From positions 276,174,460 to 276,238,459 of the forward strand of contig JAVHZZ010000002.1 of the NCBI GenBank assembly GCA_036250195.1: a stretch of 64,000 bases of DNA. Reading direction: 5' to 3'. How positions within the stretch are numbered: position 1 is the first letter of the stretch; each line of letters begins with the position of its first letter. The notes under the pieces are model-generated. The model was given only the letters and a program-made list of their open reading frames with translations. It was not told the origin of the DNA and searched no databases. Origin of the DNA: Mixophyes australis (taxonomy: Eukaryota > Chordata > Amphibia > Anura > Limnodynastidae). This document shows positions 31,028 through 42,843 of this stretch, piece after piece. Made by a program: the position numbers and the translations under genes.

Positions 31028-31681
31028 CACATTTTTCGGCTCTATGGCCTACCTTTCGACATTGTCTCTGATCGTGGCTCTCAATTTAATGCCTAATTCT
31101 GGAAGTCTTTTGTGCACTCCTTGGAACGAACATCAGCCGTTCTTCAGCGTACCATCCACAATCCAATGAACAAACTGAAAGAGCAATTTCTACGTTTGTA
31201 TACTTCTGACTTCCACAACAACTTGTCAGTGCTGTTACCATGGGCAGAGTTCGCATACAACAACTCCTGCCATTCCTCCACTTGTATTTCTCCGTTCTAT
31301 TGCAATCTTGGTTTCCATCCTAGGTCTAACTCATTGGCTTTTCTTAACCCTTCTGATCTCCCTGGCATATGCTCCACGGCTTCTAGTCTTAAGAATATCT
31401 GGAAGAAAATTCACTCTGCTTTAAGGCGAGCCTCGTTTCAGTACAAAAAATTTGCGGATCAACACCATAGAGGCTGCTCTTTCAAAGTAGGTCAGAAGAT
31501 CTGGCTCTCCACCCACAATATCAGGTTTAGACAACCCTGTAAAAAACTCAGACCTAGATTTATTGATCCTTTTTTCATCATTAGGCAAGTTAATCATGTG
31601 ACCTTTGGGTTAAAATGTCCTCGATCTCTGAAGGTTCCATTGCTCTTTGCTCAAACCTGTAATTTTTTCAAGCAAGTTTAA
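30731..31681 (+). pseudogene. Gypsy-3 integrase
   Basis: A zinc-binding remnant (SSDVRDFVMSCEICAKNETA) leads to the core with LSMDFIVDLPSSAGHNTIWV and VVDRFSKMSHFIPLTRLP. The second aspartate block reads DIVSDRGSQF near 31050-31090 in a shifted frame. AYHPQ-like and NEQTERA-like sequence is degraded near 31150-31190. The C-terminal part has LLPWAEFAYNNSCHSSTCIS and GQKIWLSTHNIRFRQPCKKL. Confidence 0.83.
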
Positions 31682-31705
31682 ACATCTTCAATCTCGGAGG
31701 CCTCA

Positions 31706-31865
31706 CTCAGTCAATGTGGAAGGACATCAGGAATTTTTAATAGAAAAGATACTTGATTCCAAGAGAGTCCAGGGGCAGATTCACTTTTTGGTCCAGTGGA
31801 AAGGCCGTGGCCTGGAGGAACGGTCATGGGTTCCGCAGAGGCGTCTACATGCTGGCTTATCAAGG
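31706..31865 (+). pseudogene. Gypsy-3 chromodomain
   Basis: EFLIEKILDSKRVQGQIHFL then VQWKGRGLEERSWVPQRRLH shows the chromodomain core strand and aromatic residues (W of WKG, W of SWV). It is open here, unlike most of the element. Confidence 0.82.
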
Positions 31866-31933
31866 AGTTCTTTAAACAGCTCCCTAGGAAGCCAGGGTGT
31901 CTGGGTTCCTTAACCCCTCTTCAGGGGGGGTAC

Positions 31934-32420
31934 TGTCAAGAGTCGCGGTGATCCGCGGCTCGCTTCCTTCATTGGCGTCCCGGCTGTCATGGAAACAGCC
32001 GGGACGTCACTTCTGCTTCCCATCATCCCGACCATCTCCATATCAACAGTTGGAACGCTTTCTGAGCAGCGCCGCATCCCAGCAACGCTGGGCAATCGTC
32101 AACTCGTCTGGTGAATGCGCGAACCGGCACTTCTTTATATTCAGTTCCTTCAATCAGTCGGATGCCTGACCACACTATTTAAAACACACCTGTTACCTGT
32201 GCTAGTTGCCAGATCTTCAGGTCTATCCTCCTGTTCAGATATCCTGTTCCCTGGCTCCTGATTGTTACTTGTTCTCTGAGTCTCCAGCACATCTATCCGC
32301 AGACCACCACAGCCTTTGTGTCTACTCCACTAACCTGTGGTAATGCTCTGCAGATTATTACTTCCTGTTCTCCTGAGTCTCCAGCACATCTATTGGCAGA
32401 TCATGACAGCCATCCATGTG
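31934..32420 (+). repeat. 3' LTR of Gypsy-3 (truncated)
   Basis: It begins TGTCAAGAGTCGCGGTGATC just after the polypurine tract and 'tac'. It has a CRE (gacgtca, 32003-32009) and 'gctgtcatggaaacagc'. The part from 32105 to 32340 matches the Gypsy-4 LTR in inverted orientation. The 3' end is cut near a truncated MITE. Confidence 0.8.
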
Positions 32421-32451
32421 GCATTTGAGGGGGGCTGAATTCAAACTGTGA

Positions 32452-32682
32452 TCGCAGATTTATATTTGGGGTAGGGCATGTCCTAGATCAACTTTAAATT
32501 TCAGTGTACAAATAAGCTATAAAATATGTGTGTGCTACATGAAAAAACAGCCAGTATATAACTTATGTGCAAAATAATAAACTAATTTGCATCCCTTGAA
32601 TTGCAACATGGTTTTATCCAGAAAACTTAAGTAAGAAAACTTATTAAATTTTTTGCTTTACCTTCCTTAATGAATCAGGCCC
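32452..32682 (-). mobile_element. MITE of the CTGATTCATTAAGG family, copy 4 (one end lost)
   Basis: It ends CCTTCCTTAATGAATCAGGCCC and carries the family interior ('tagggcatgtcctagatcaa', 'aacagccagtatataactta'). The left inverted end is missing. Confidence 0.82.
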
Positions 32683-32804
32683 AAGGTATTGAAGTTTGCT
32701 TAATTTTAAAATCTTGCTTATCGACAGTGTAAGATTTGGATGGTAGACTTTTGAAAGTAGTGATTGATAGTCAAAAGCTTTAGCAATGAAATGTAAAAAA
32801 CTTT

Positions 32805-33004
32805 AGGGGACCGATTCATTTCAGCCATGTTATTCTAGGAATATTAGTGCAGTATTACCGTTAGGTACGGTAATTTTAACACTGATTTTTGCTCGCAGCT
32901 CTCGGAGCCACAAGCAAAATCCGGGTTAAAATTACCGTATTAAAGGTAATTGTACTAGCGACGCATTTCTCCTAGAATAACGCGGCCAAATTGATTTGGC
33001 CCCT
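32805..33004. mobile_element. Foldback MITE of about 200 bp
   Basis: The two halves pair along most of their length: ggggaccgattcatttc with rc ggggccaaatcaattt at the ends, then gttattctagga on both arms, then 'tacggtaattttaac' with 'gttaaaattaccgta' near the centre. Flanking TAG on both sides could be a 3-bp duplication as in PIF/Harbinger elements, but this is not certain. Confidence 0.75.
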
Positions 33005-33217
33005 AGCAATTTTTGGAGATATTAGCAGTTTAAGTTGACTGAGAATCTTAAGGGGCCTAGAAATCAAGGAGCAAACTTGAATGAAAACAACACTTATTTT
33101 ACATGCTTTACTTATTGCTTTAATTAAATGAAATCCACTGAACAAAAAACTTTTGGCTGACCTCGATCATTCATCAATTTATTCACTCCAAAACAGTACC
33201 TTACCCACATGACCTCT
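33005..33217. other. Unassigned stretch
   Basis: Short AT-rich sequence between the foldback element and Gypsy-4. Nothing is recognised. Confidence 0.4.
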
Positions 33218-33941
33218 TGTCACTCAGCTAGGGTCAGAGGGATGACCGTACAGTTGGCTCACGCTGGTATTACCTCCCATAGAGGCGCAGAGTCTAACAG
33301 TAAGGGAGGTTTTCACCAGGGACTCCCGCAGGGGAGTTTGGACTTCGCTGCTCCCAGACCACAGGTCGCAGTCTTCTTAGGGGGTGATGAGCGAGACTGT
33401 ATAGAGAACCAAGATAATAACTGAAAATGCCATGGATGAGAAGTATCAGAATGACTAACAAGCTAGGAGACTTTCCCAAGGAAACGGTAGAGTCAATCTA
33501 CAGAGAGCAAGGGTCAGCCGAAGAGTATGCAGGTTTAAAGGAAGCTGATTGCTGTGATCTGCAGATAGATATGCTGGAGACTCAGAGAACAGGTAGCAAT
33601 AATCTGCAGAGCGTTAACACAGTTTAGTGGAGTAGACACAGAGGCTCTGATGATCTGCTGATAGATGTGCTGGAGACTCAGAGAACAATTAACAATCAGG
33701 AGCCAGGGAACGGGATGTCTGAACAGGAGGATAGACCTGAAGATCTGGCAACTAGCACAGGTAACAGGTGTGTTTTAAATAGTGTGGGCAGGCATCCGAT
33801 TGGTTGAAGGAACTGAATAGAAAGAAGTGCCGGTTCGCGCATTCACCAGACGAGTTGACGTTCGTCCTGGAAAAGCCCAGCCGCCGTGAATAGGGTGAGT
33901 AACAGCGGGAGCCCATCGATCAGCAGGTCTGGTGTGTGACA
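33218..33941 (-). repeat. 3' LTR of Gypsy-4
   Basis: It runs from TGTCACTCAGCTAGGG to GGTGTGTGACA. On the inner side 'gtacccccccttttaaag' is the complement of a polypurine tract, which fixes it as the 3' LTR. Confidence 0.92.
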
Positions 33942-34034
33942 GTACCCCCCCTTTTAAAGGTGGACACTGGACACCTAAGCGTTAGTTTCTTAGGATTCAC
34001 GTAATGGAACTTCTTCACCAAGACACCAGCATTG

Positions 34035-34150
34035 ACATTAGAAGAATCAGTCCATGTGCGTTTTTCAGGACCGTAGCCTTTCCAATCTACGAGATATTTA
34101 AGCTTGCCCCGAGAAATCTTACTGTCCAGAATTTGATTTATCTCGAACTC
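34035..34150 (-). pseudogene. Gypsy-4 chromodomain
   Basis: On the minus strand: EFEINQILDSKISRGKLKYL, then VDWKGYGPEKRTW. The aromatic cage residues are kept. It aligns well with the domains of Gypsy-2 and Gypsy-3. Confidence 0.8.
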
Positions 34151-35250
34151 CTCATCATGAGTAGCAGGAGAGGTGCAGGAGGTACCCTGATAGATGAGAA
34201 TTGATTAATAATGAGGGGTTTGAGTAAGGACACATGAAAGGTGTTGGAGATCCAGCGAGAAGCAGGCAATTTAGCTTCACTGAAGCGGGATTGATGACCC
34301 GGAGTATTTTGAATGGACCGATGAATCGGGGTGCAAATTTCATACATGGTAATCTGAGTCTGATTTTCTTTGTGAACAGTCACACTTTATCACCGACTTT
34401 TAATGGAGGAACAGTCCGTTGTTTTTTGTCAGCAAAGTGTTTGTAACAAGAGCATATTTTTGAGTGTTATCAATAGCAGACATCTGGGTGGGTGGGAGGG
34501 AGGCAAACCTAAGTAGGTTTGGGTGTTGTCCATATGTAATAAAAAATGGGGTAGACTAGGTAGATTCATGGTAAAGGTTATTGTGTGCAAATTCCGCCCA
34601 GGGCAGGATATCAGACCAGTTGTTTTCAGAGGCAGAAGAATAAATTTGAATAAACGTTTCCAGTTCTTGATTCACTCTCTCTGTTTGCCCTTTAGATTGT
34701 GGGTGATAGGCTGATGGGAAGTTGAGATGGACATTAAGAAGTCTGCACAGGGATCTCCAGAATCTGGATGTAAATTAAACCTCTCTGTCTGATACAATCT
34801 CCAAGGGACATCCGTGTAGACAAAAGATCTCCTTCACGAACAAGTGGGACAGCTGAGCGACCGAGGGTAAGCCCCGAAGGGTTACAAAGGGAGACATTTT
34901 TGAAAAATGGTCAATGGCCACCCAAACGGTGTTAAAACCTTTACTTGAAGGGAGATCCATAATAAAATCCATGGAGATACATAACCATGATTTGGTCGGA
35001 AGAGGCAGAGGAACTAGTGGACCGGCTGGTGTCTTGCGCTGAGCACAGAGGTTACAGGCCGACACAAACTGTTAAGTATCCGTATAAAGAGTGGGCCACC
35101 AGTAACTTCTGAAGATGAGTTCAGTGGCTCTCCGGATTCCAGCATGACCAGAAAAACATGAGGTGTGGAACCATTGAAGTAACTTCTTCCGGAGAGCTTG
35201 AAGCACAAAGGTTTTCCCAGGTGGTGCCGTGGGAGAGGAGGATACTGATG
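34138..35250 (-). pseudogene. Gypsy-4 integrase
   Basis: From 35434 down: RKKLLQWFHTSCFSGHAGIR and the histidine/cysteine region, then ISMDFIMDLPSSKGFNTVWV and AIDHFSKMSPFVTLRGLP, then IVSDRE near 34775-34800. The catalytic glutamate region near 34640-34690 reads on in another frame (RVNQELETF-like). The C-terminal part ends with [20 protein letters not shown]. Confidence 0.83.
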
Positions 35251-35379
35251 TAGCCATCAGGCAGTTAGAGTCCAAGATAGGACGAGACACAGGCTCAGGT
35301 GGTTCTAGATCATGGGGAAAAGCCGAAGAGAGGGCGTCATCCTTCTTGTTTTGAGAGCCTGGTTTGAAAGTTATGTGCA

Positions 35380-36500
35380 GGTTGAAGCGGAAGAAAAAGA
35401 GGGGCCAGCGTGGGTGGCGAGGGCTTAAGTACATGGCTGTTTGGAGGTAAAGCAGATTCTTGTGATCGGTGGTAATGTTAACAGGAAACTGTGATCCTGC
35501 CAGATGTTACCTCCATTCTGACAGTGCTAATTTCATGGCTAAGAGCCATGTCAAATGCTTCAATAGCTTCAGGGGGCCAAGTTTTGGTTTCTGCTCCCTT
35601 CTGAGTAAGTGCCATGATAGGAGCCAACAGTGTGGACTAACCTCGTATAAATAGTTGGTGAGTCCCAGAAACCACTGAATGGCTTTGAGACCAGTTGAAA
35701 GGGGCCACTCCAGGATGGCACGAACCTTATCAGGATCCATTTGTAAACCAGAGCCTGACACGATGAATCCCAGGAAGGTCATTTGAGTCTTCTCAAAAAA
35801 ACATTTCTCGAGCTTGCAGAACAGTTCTTTGTAAACGGTAAGCACCTCGGCTACTTGATGACGTTGAGTAGTTTGATCTTAGGAAAAAATCAGAATATCG
35901 TCTAGGTATACTACAACACAAGAGTAAAGCAAGTCCCTAAAGATCTCATTGGCAAAGCTCTGAAATATTGCTGGTACATTACACAGCCCGAAGGGCATCA
36001 GTAGCTACTCGCAGTGGCCGTCTCGAGTAATGCAAATCAAATTGTAGGCCCCTCAGAGATTGAACCTGGTAAAAATCTGCGCTCCTTTTATGCGGTCAAA
36101 AGGTTTGGTCACGAGGGGAATAGGGTACTGATTTTTGACTGTGATGGAATTTAAGCCTCTATAATCAATACACGAATGTAGAGACCCGTTTTTATTTCAC
36201 ACAGAAAAATCCTGCACTTGCTGGAGAAGTAGAGGGGTAAATAAAGCCGCGCTGGAGATTCTCCTTGACGTACTCAGCCATTGCTTGGTTCTCTGGTATA
36301 GATAGTGGGTACACCCGAGGTGTTTTACCCAGTTGGAGATTAATAGGGCAATCCCAAACACTATGAGGAGGCATAGTCTCAGAACGGGCTTTATTGAAGA
36401 CATCAGAGAAAGGTGCGAGATGAGGAGGCAGAAACGGCAGGATGGGTTGATGTGGTTAGTAAGGGTTTGACTTGGACAAGACAGCGGGAATGGCAAGAGG
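35380..36500 (-). pseudogene. pol: Gypsy-4 reverse transcriptase and RNase H
   Basis: From 36374: PPHSVWDCPINLQLGKTPRV, NQAMAEYVKENLQRGFIYPS. The active site YLDD is intact at 35897-35908 (minus strand). The thumb follows (MTFLGFIVSGSGLQMDPDKV, LKAIQWFLGLTNYLYEV). RNase H pieces at 35400-35700 include LALSEWR and a [12 protein letters not shown] stretch near 35450-35475. Several frameshifts break it. Confidence 0.83.
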
Positions 36501-36560
36501 AGCCCCAAGCCAAGACATGAGAAGAAGCCATGGGAGGCCCAGAACAATTGGGCTAGTGAC

Positions 36561-36785
36561 TTAGGAGAGAATAAGGAAAGAGTTTGTCTCTAAACGTAGG
36601 GCTCCTACTTGGAGAGTAATAGGCTTAGTCTGGTGGAGAATGGTTCCATTGGCAATACGATTGCCATCAATAGCAGTAATAGTAAAAGGCTGAGGTAGAC
36701 GTTCAGCAGGTAGTGAAAGGCATTTAACTAGAGTGGCGTAAATAAAATTCCCAGCTGCTCCCGAATGCAAAAGAGCACAGGATTC
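36561..36785 (-). pseudogene. Gypsy-4 protease with lost catalytic residue
   Basis: The active-site loop reads HSGAAGNFIYATLVKCLSLP; the catalytic aspartate of DSGA is replaced by histidine (codon cat). ITAIDGNRIANGTI follows as in Gypsy-2. The enzyme would be inactive. Confidence 0.78.
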
Positions 36786-36889
36786 AAACGAGGCGTAGGG
36801 CCCGTGGATAGTAACCGGAATGGAGCATGCAGCCTTATGAGAATTTGGAGAGGATTTTGAGCCCCAGCTTGACCTCCGCCGAGCAGCTT

Positions 36890-37810
36890 AGGGCCCGGCA
36901 TTTCCCTGGCATTTGAGGCAAGAGGCTAAGAGATGTCCAGACTCTCCACAGTAGATGCAGAGGTTATTGGATATTCTTCTCTGTCTCTCCTCGGGTGACA
37001 ATCTGAAGCGGCCCAATTGCATAGCTTCTTCAGGAGGTGGCCGGAAACGAAGGGGCCAGTTTAATTACAGGACGTCGAGAGGTGTCTTTCTCGGAAGCTC
37101 TCTCTCTGAAGCGGGTGTCCACTCTGTGACAGAGAGAAATTAGAGCGTCAAGAGAGGTAGGCAACTCTTGGGAGACAAGGACATCCTTAATATGGTCTGA
37201 GAGACCTTGCCAAAAGGCAGCAATCAGGGCTTTGTTGTCCCATTAGACTTTTGATGAAAGAGAACTAAATTTTTTGACATACTGAGAAACAGAATGAGAG
37301 CCCTGACGAAGTTGGATGAGGCTTGAGACCGCAGATGAGACTCGGCCTGACTCATCAAAGATCTTCCAGAAGGCCAAAATAAAGGCTTTGCTGTCCTGGA
37401 GGATGGGGTCTTCCTTCTCCCAGAGCAGGGACGCCCAAGCCAATGCCTGTCCAGATAGCAGGGTTATTATATAAGCCACTTTAGCGCCATCCGAGGGAAA
37501 GTTTTGTGGAAGTAGCTCAAAATGGAATGAGCACTGATTGAGGAACCACCAACTTTTTTGGATCACCATCAAACTTTTGAGGGTCCGGTAGCCTCAAAGA
37601 AGAAGCGACTGCTGCCGCTGGGGGAGCTTCTGGAACAGGAGCTGCAGCTTGTGGAGGATTGGGGGCAATTATTTGTAAGTTATCAACTCGGGCAATCAAG
37701 GCTTGAAGGCATTGGAGTAATTGAACCTGAGCAGCGTCCTGCTCCTCAACTCTTCCTACCAGGTGTTGCAGCATGTCCTTTGCGGAAGGTTCTCGGTTGG
37801 GATCCAATTT
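36890..37810 (-). pseudogene. gag: Gypsy-4 gag
   Basis: From 37805: LDPNREPSAKDMLQHLVGRV, the counterpart of the Gypsy-2 start, but the initiator ATG reads TTG. A proline/alanine spacer follows (NPPQAAAPVPEAPPAAAVAS), then LPDPQKFDGDPKKL. After a shift comes ITLLSGQALAWASLLWEKED and IFDESGRVSSAVSSLIQLRQ. A CCHC knuckle ([15 protein letters not shown]) lies near 36915-36965. Confidence 0.82.
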
Positions 37811-37825
37811 AAGGCCAGATCTTAC

Positions 37826-38540
37826 TGTCACTCAGCTAGGGTCAGAGGGATTCCCGTACAGTTGGCTCACATTGCTATTACCTCCCCAGAGGCACAAAGT
37901 CTAACAGTGAGGGCGGTTTTCGCCATGGACTCCCGCAAGGGAGTTTGGAATTTGCTGCTCCCAGAACACAGGTCACAGCCATCTTAGGGGATGATGAGCA
38001 AGTCTGTATTGAGAACCAAGATAATAACTGAAAATGCCACGGATGAAAAGTATCAGAAAGACTGAGAAGCTAGGAGAGCAAGGGTCAGCCGGAGAGTATG
38101 CAGGTTTACAGGAGGCTGTGCAGTGATCTGCAGATAGGTGTGCTCAAGACGCAGAGAACAGGTAGCAATAATCTGCAGAGTGTTACCACAGGTTAGTGGA
38201 GTAGACAAAGAGGCTGTGATGATCTGCGGATAGATGTGCTGGAGACTCAGAGAACAAGCAGACATCAGGAGCCAGTAAATAGGACATCTGAACAGGAGGA
38301 TAGATCTGAAGATCTGGCAACTAGCACAGGTAAGTGGTGTGTTTTAAATAGTGCGGTCAGGCATCCGATTGGTTGAAGGAGCTGAATGGGCAGAAGTGCC
38401 GGTTTGCGCATGCACAGTTCACCAAACGAGATGTCGTCCCGCCAGGAGAACTGCGGCATCCATCCAGGAGAAGCCCAGCCACCGTAAATAGGGTGAGTAA
38501 CAGCAGGGAACCCGTCAATCAGCAGGTCTGGTGTGTGACA
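37826..38540 (-). repeat. 5' LTR of Gypsy-4
   Basis: TGTCACTCAGCTAGGG to GGTGTGTGACA, matching the other LTR with scattered substitutions and several indels, for example the loss of about 60 bases after 38077 relative to 33468-33530. The divergence implies an old insertion. Confidence 0.92.
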
Positions 38541-38545
38541 CCTAT

Positions 38546-41479
38546 AGGGCATCCTGGATCTCACCACCAGAAAGACAATGGAGAGAAATGGAGACTACCC
38601 GCAGTCTGGACTAATTGGAGAACAAACCCTACTGTATAGCTGAATTTAGCATGTCAAAGGATAAGTCATCCATACACATTTTATATAATGGCAAGACAGG
38701 GGAGACTGTTCCGATGTATGTCAACAAAGAATTCTACCAGCTGACAATTTTCAATAGAATGGCTTTGGTATCTATAGCAAGAGAATGTTAGTGATGTTAG
38801 TTTCTGTGGCAGTATTTTGCAAAGGAAGGGTGAAAGGCATGGCCATTCTAGCACATTGATCATAGACAATGAAAATTGAAGAACTGATGAAAGTAGAATG
38901 CAAATGATTGAATGATAAAAATCTGCACAGGGAAGAAGATCCCACATTTCTTGTGACTACAAATGTCATTTTGGAGATACTGTTGTTTTATACCGTTTCA
39001 TTATTGGGTTCCAACAGGTATGAGTCACAAAAACACAATTTAAATGCACTATAACCTTACACTTTTCTTATGTTTATATAAAAATTACAGAATAACTCTG
39101 TAATAATAGTATTTTTCTTAAATGAGTTCACATAGTTTCTATGATGGTGCAAGTAAGTCTGATTGTTCAACATTACTTAAAGTTAAATTATTTACTTTCT
39201 ATTTACCCAAATCATGTTCTAACCTCCTAGAGCTCTCTTTTCATTTTCTCACAACAGAAAAGCTTGAGAGTATAGCCTAAAGGCAAAGGGTATGCATGAT
39301 ATCATAAAGGTGGAGTATGACTTCATTGGGTCAGGTCAAGAAGAGTTCCACAAATATGATAGTGGACATATAAAGATGTATTTGCACAGAGGGTTAACAT
39401 AAACCTGTGTCTAACATTTATATTCCCCTTTGCTAGACATAATTAAGCACATACCCTTGTGGGGATTAGTGTTCCTATAATTTCCACTTTATTGAAGAGA
39501 ATAAATGGGTGATAAGATAAAATATAAAAAAAGTCCACAATAGCATAAATGCATGGTATATAAAGATAATTAGTATAGAAAAATATATGCACGTATACTA
39601 GTGCAATTTACCGCAAACATTGGGCACTTAGGCAATCACCTTGCCTTCTGGTCTTGTATCCCTCTGACTTAGATATGATTATAGGAGGTACCCAAAAAGC
39701 CTAAAATATGCCATTACTAGTACCAGCACTTCTTTTCAGTTACTGGTCCCATACAAGCCTCTCAGACAGTGATACATGTAAACTATTATATATTTGCATT
39801 CACTAATTCATTTATCTTCATATACCATGCATTTGATTTATTGCGTGCTATTTTGATATTTTCTCATAGGACCCATCCCTTCTTTTTGTGTACCAATGGT
39901 ATCTGCATCTGCAGCATGGTATAGCTGAGATGATGTTTCTCTCTTTAAACATGTATTATTTATTTTTTGTACTAATATTAGGACTACTTATTGAAACTCA
40001 TTCTTGTTTGTTGTTGTGGGTAGCACTGACTATCTAGTGTATTTACAATTACCACTTTATGACAAATGTCTTCTAGAATTTTGAAATAAATTGAACTAAA
40101 TGATCATTTTAAACAGGCATGCTATGAATACAAAAATCTATTTGATGAAGAGATAAGCAAGTGTGAATGTGCCCGTGCGATGCTATTTAGTCACGTGGTA
40201 TGAATGGAATCAAATCAAGGATGGATTACTGTATAGTGGACCACTTAAAATGTCCTCTTCAGTGCCCTGGCAAAAGCGGGTGACTTTGGACAAAAACTCA
40301 GTTACTTTGACTCTAAACCCTGACTATCAGGCTTAGCTCTTAGTTTAGATTTGAGTCAGCCGACAGATATCAGCGCTAGAGATAGTGGCAGCTGTAATAC
40401 AGAGATTCCAGCACTTAGCATATTCTTTCAGTTTTTTAATACATTACATACATTCTGCATGGCAAACACAGTTCATAAATACAAAAAAAAGAAATATACA
40501 TCAAGACCAAATTAAAACGGTTGAGAACCACATTGTCACTAAGAACAAATCAATAATAATTACCACTGAGAAAGCTGTACCTTCTATAGATATTTTGCAG
40601 TGACATTGCAGTGACAATAAGATGCAAATGGGTCTTGTATCATAAATATATTGATTGTTACCAAAATTAATGGTATTAAGAAATGTATTATTAAATTATT
40701 ATTTATTTGTTCTTGTTGCCAGTGTGGTTCTCAACCATACAATTTTAATTGATGCATACTGCTTTGTTTTAGTCCCATAATTACCACTGCAGTTTGTGCT
40801 TTCTACTTTTTTTATTTTTATCCATTACAGGGACTTTCAGGTCACACAGTGTGAGAACTTCGGCCTGGTGACTTTTTATGATACTTTTTATTATTTTTCT
40901 TTTTATTATTATATACTGTATTTTGTTGATTGATAAACATATATTAATCATAGTTTAAACTTCAGCACCATTTACATTAAATATTTTAAACAGTTCATAA
41001 ATCAAATATAAACAGCAGGAGATGCAGATCCTCTTAGCTTAAAAACCCCAGTTAATAAATGCAGAATAAACTGCAGGAGAAAAACTATATTCAATTTGGT
41101 AATCACAATGCTTCTGCCAAGCTTCCCTTAGGATAAGTTTAAAGACATACCTTTAAAAGGTGGCACCCAGAAGCTAGATGCACTAAAACAGCCAAGAGGT
41201 TCAGCTGCCAATGACACAGATATAGAGGCAGTGTACACAAGATCCATACTTCAACACAGGTGAGAGAGCAGTCAAGTCATCTTCCAGACACGGGTATTAT
41301 TAATATTATTATTATTATTATTATTATTTGATTTGTAAGGTCCCATAGTGCTTCACACCACCAGTGAGTGGAGAAAACTGGGCACATATAAAATAAGGGC
41401 ATAATAGTTTAGACAACTCACCAATCACTGGTAGCACCTAAATGACTGCAAGTATAAAAAAATAAAAATTATGACCAAG
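38546..41479. other. AT-rich unassigned stretch
   Basis: No convincing coding region, RNA gene or complete element. An ATT microsatellite at about 41292-41330 is followed by 'tcccatagtgcttcacacca', possibly a degraded SINE. This is the largest stretch with no assignment. Confidence 0.45.
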
Positions 41480-42806
41480 AACTACCTGATCTTGTCCTGA
41501 TCAATCCATTGCTATTAACCACATGCAAACTGTGGCACCTGATGTGTCATATGTTTCACCTGAATTCCCATGCCTCCATGCAACTCCCTTTACTTCACAA
41601 CCCAGATTCCCAGGACTGCATGGCTTCCTATTCTTTCAATGACTGGGCAGCCTCGGGTATCACTAAAATATGATTATTGATTGAGAAAACTACACATAAA
41701 CTCATTACCCTTGCTCAAGCTTCCTCTATATACCCATGTATACGCACTCAACATCGGGCATTCCTTTAGTGGCATCATTACATTAGTACTAAGTTACATA
41801 AATTCTCTCTGCATGATTCGGTTAATCAGTTAGATACCATACTGTCATGACCTGTCTCGACAAACCAAGCCATTTCACAACACTTTTCTATCTTATGTAC
41901 TCGATTTGATTATGATAAATCCAAAACAGGTCTCCCCCAGTGGTGTGATCACTTCTCCAACTTAATACCGAATGTTCTTTTAAAGGCTTTGGCCAATTCC
42001 ATAAGAACTTTGCCAGCCATGAACTATACGGAAATGTTCTTAAACATCTATCACAGACCCTACCTGTTCCCTTCCCGCCAATTCCAAATTGTCTTATCCG
42101 ATTCTCACTTCTGCCCCAACTGTGGCTCTCAAGCAGACTTGAAGCATTGCTTTTGGGATTGTCCTCCAGCTAAGTGTTTCTGGACCCAGATCTGGAGATT
42201 TTCCATAACCCAATTGGTGAATTATACTCCTTTATACCTGGAATGGGCGATATTTGGGATGCTCCCAATGGATTGTAAGATCAATAAGGGATGTCGCAAA
42301 TTAGTTTTAGCAATCTTGGCAGCAGCCAAGAAAAGTATACTCAAAGTCTGAGCCCAGTCTACTCCCCTACAATCTCCCTTATCGAGAAAAGCTACACATA
42401 TTTCGTATGGACTGAATTGAAACCTCCTTACAGAAGGATTTCAGAGTGAAATAGTGTTTTGATACATGGGAGAGCCTGATCTGTCTTCTCCCTCGGGCTC
42501 TCTGAACACAACTCTGGAGAAGCTTTCACCACACGGCATGGTTTGACCTGTGGATGTTTGATGCCTCCTCGCAGAACTAACCTTATAGGGGGCCCAACTT
42601 TCATCCCCGTGTGTGGTATTTTCTTTTGCACCCTAGCTGCCTGGATTTGACAGCTGGCTGTTCCAGATGGATACATTGCTAGCTGGTTATGTCTGATTGG
42701 ACGTCTTTTCAAGTATATCATGTATCTATATTATTCTGATAGTATTTGTTATATTGTATTGCGTTTTCTGCCTCAGTAAAAAAAAAAAAAAAAAAATTAA
42801 AAAAGT
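41480..42806 (+). mobile_element. LINE tail of the L1/Tx1 type
   Basis: 5'-truncated ORF2 remains end at 42351 and are followed by a 3' non-coding part and an A-rich tail at 42777-42806. Truncation at the 5' end is normal for target-primed insertion. No clear target duplication was found. Confidence 0.72.
41989..42351 (+). pseudogene. C-terminal end of LINE ORF2 (L1/Tx1 type)
   Basis: The frame holds YHRPYLFPSRQFQIVLSDSH then FCPNCGSQADLKHCFWDCPP, the C-x2-C-x7-H-x4-C motif at the end of L1/Tx1 ORF2. A helical stretch follows (CRKLVLAILAAAKKSILKV). The endonuclease and reverse transcriptase parts are absent. Confidence 0.78.
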
Positions 42807-42843
42807 AATCTTGATGAAATGCACAAATCCAGAAAATTCTATT

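Larger units (their letters stand above)
29497..32420 (+). mobile_element. Gypsy-3: chromovirus-type element, rearranged
   Basis: It starts with the last bases of a 5' LTR (ctctaaca) and a leader like that of Gypsy-1 ('ttataaccggcc'). Gag follows, then sequence jumps to integrase with protease, reverse transcriptase and RNase H missing. A segment of integrase is present twice (30427 and 30945). A chromodomain, a polypurine tract (31923-31930) and a 3' LTR complete it. The gag is close to Gypsy-1, so the two share a family. Confidence 0.85.
33218..38540 (-). mobile_element. Gypsy-4: chromovirus-type element with both LTRs, minus strand
   Basis: Two LTRs in the same orientation (33218-33941 and 37826-38540) enclose gag, protease, reverse transcriptase, RNase H, integrase and chromodomain on the minus strand. 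The flanks are CCTCT (33213-33217) and CCTAT (38541-38545), a 5-bp duplication with one difference. This is the most complete retroelement in the window, but frameshifts and stops are frequent. Confidence 0.92.
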
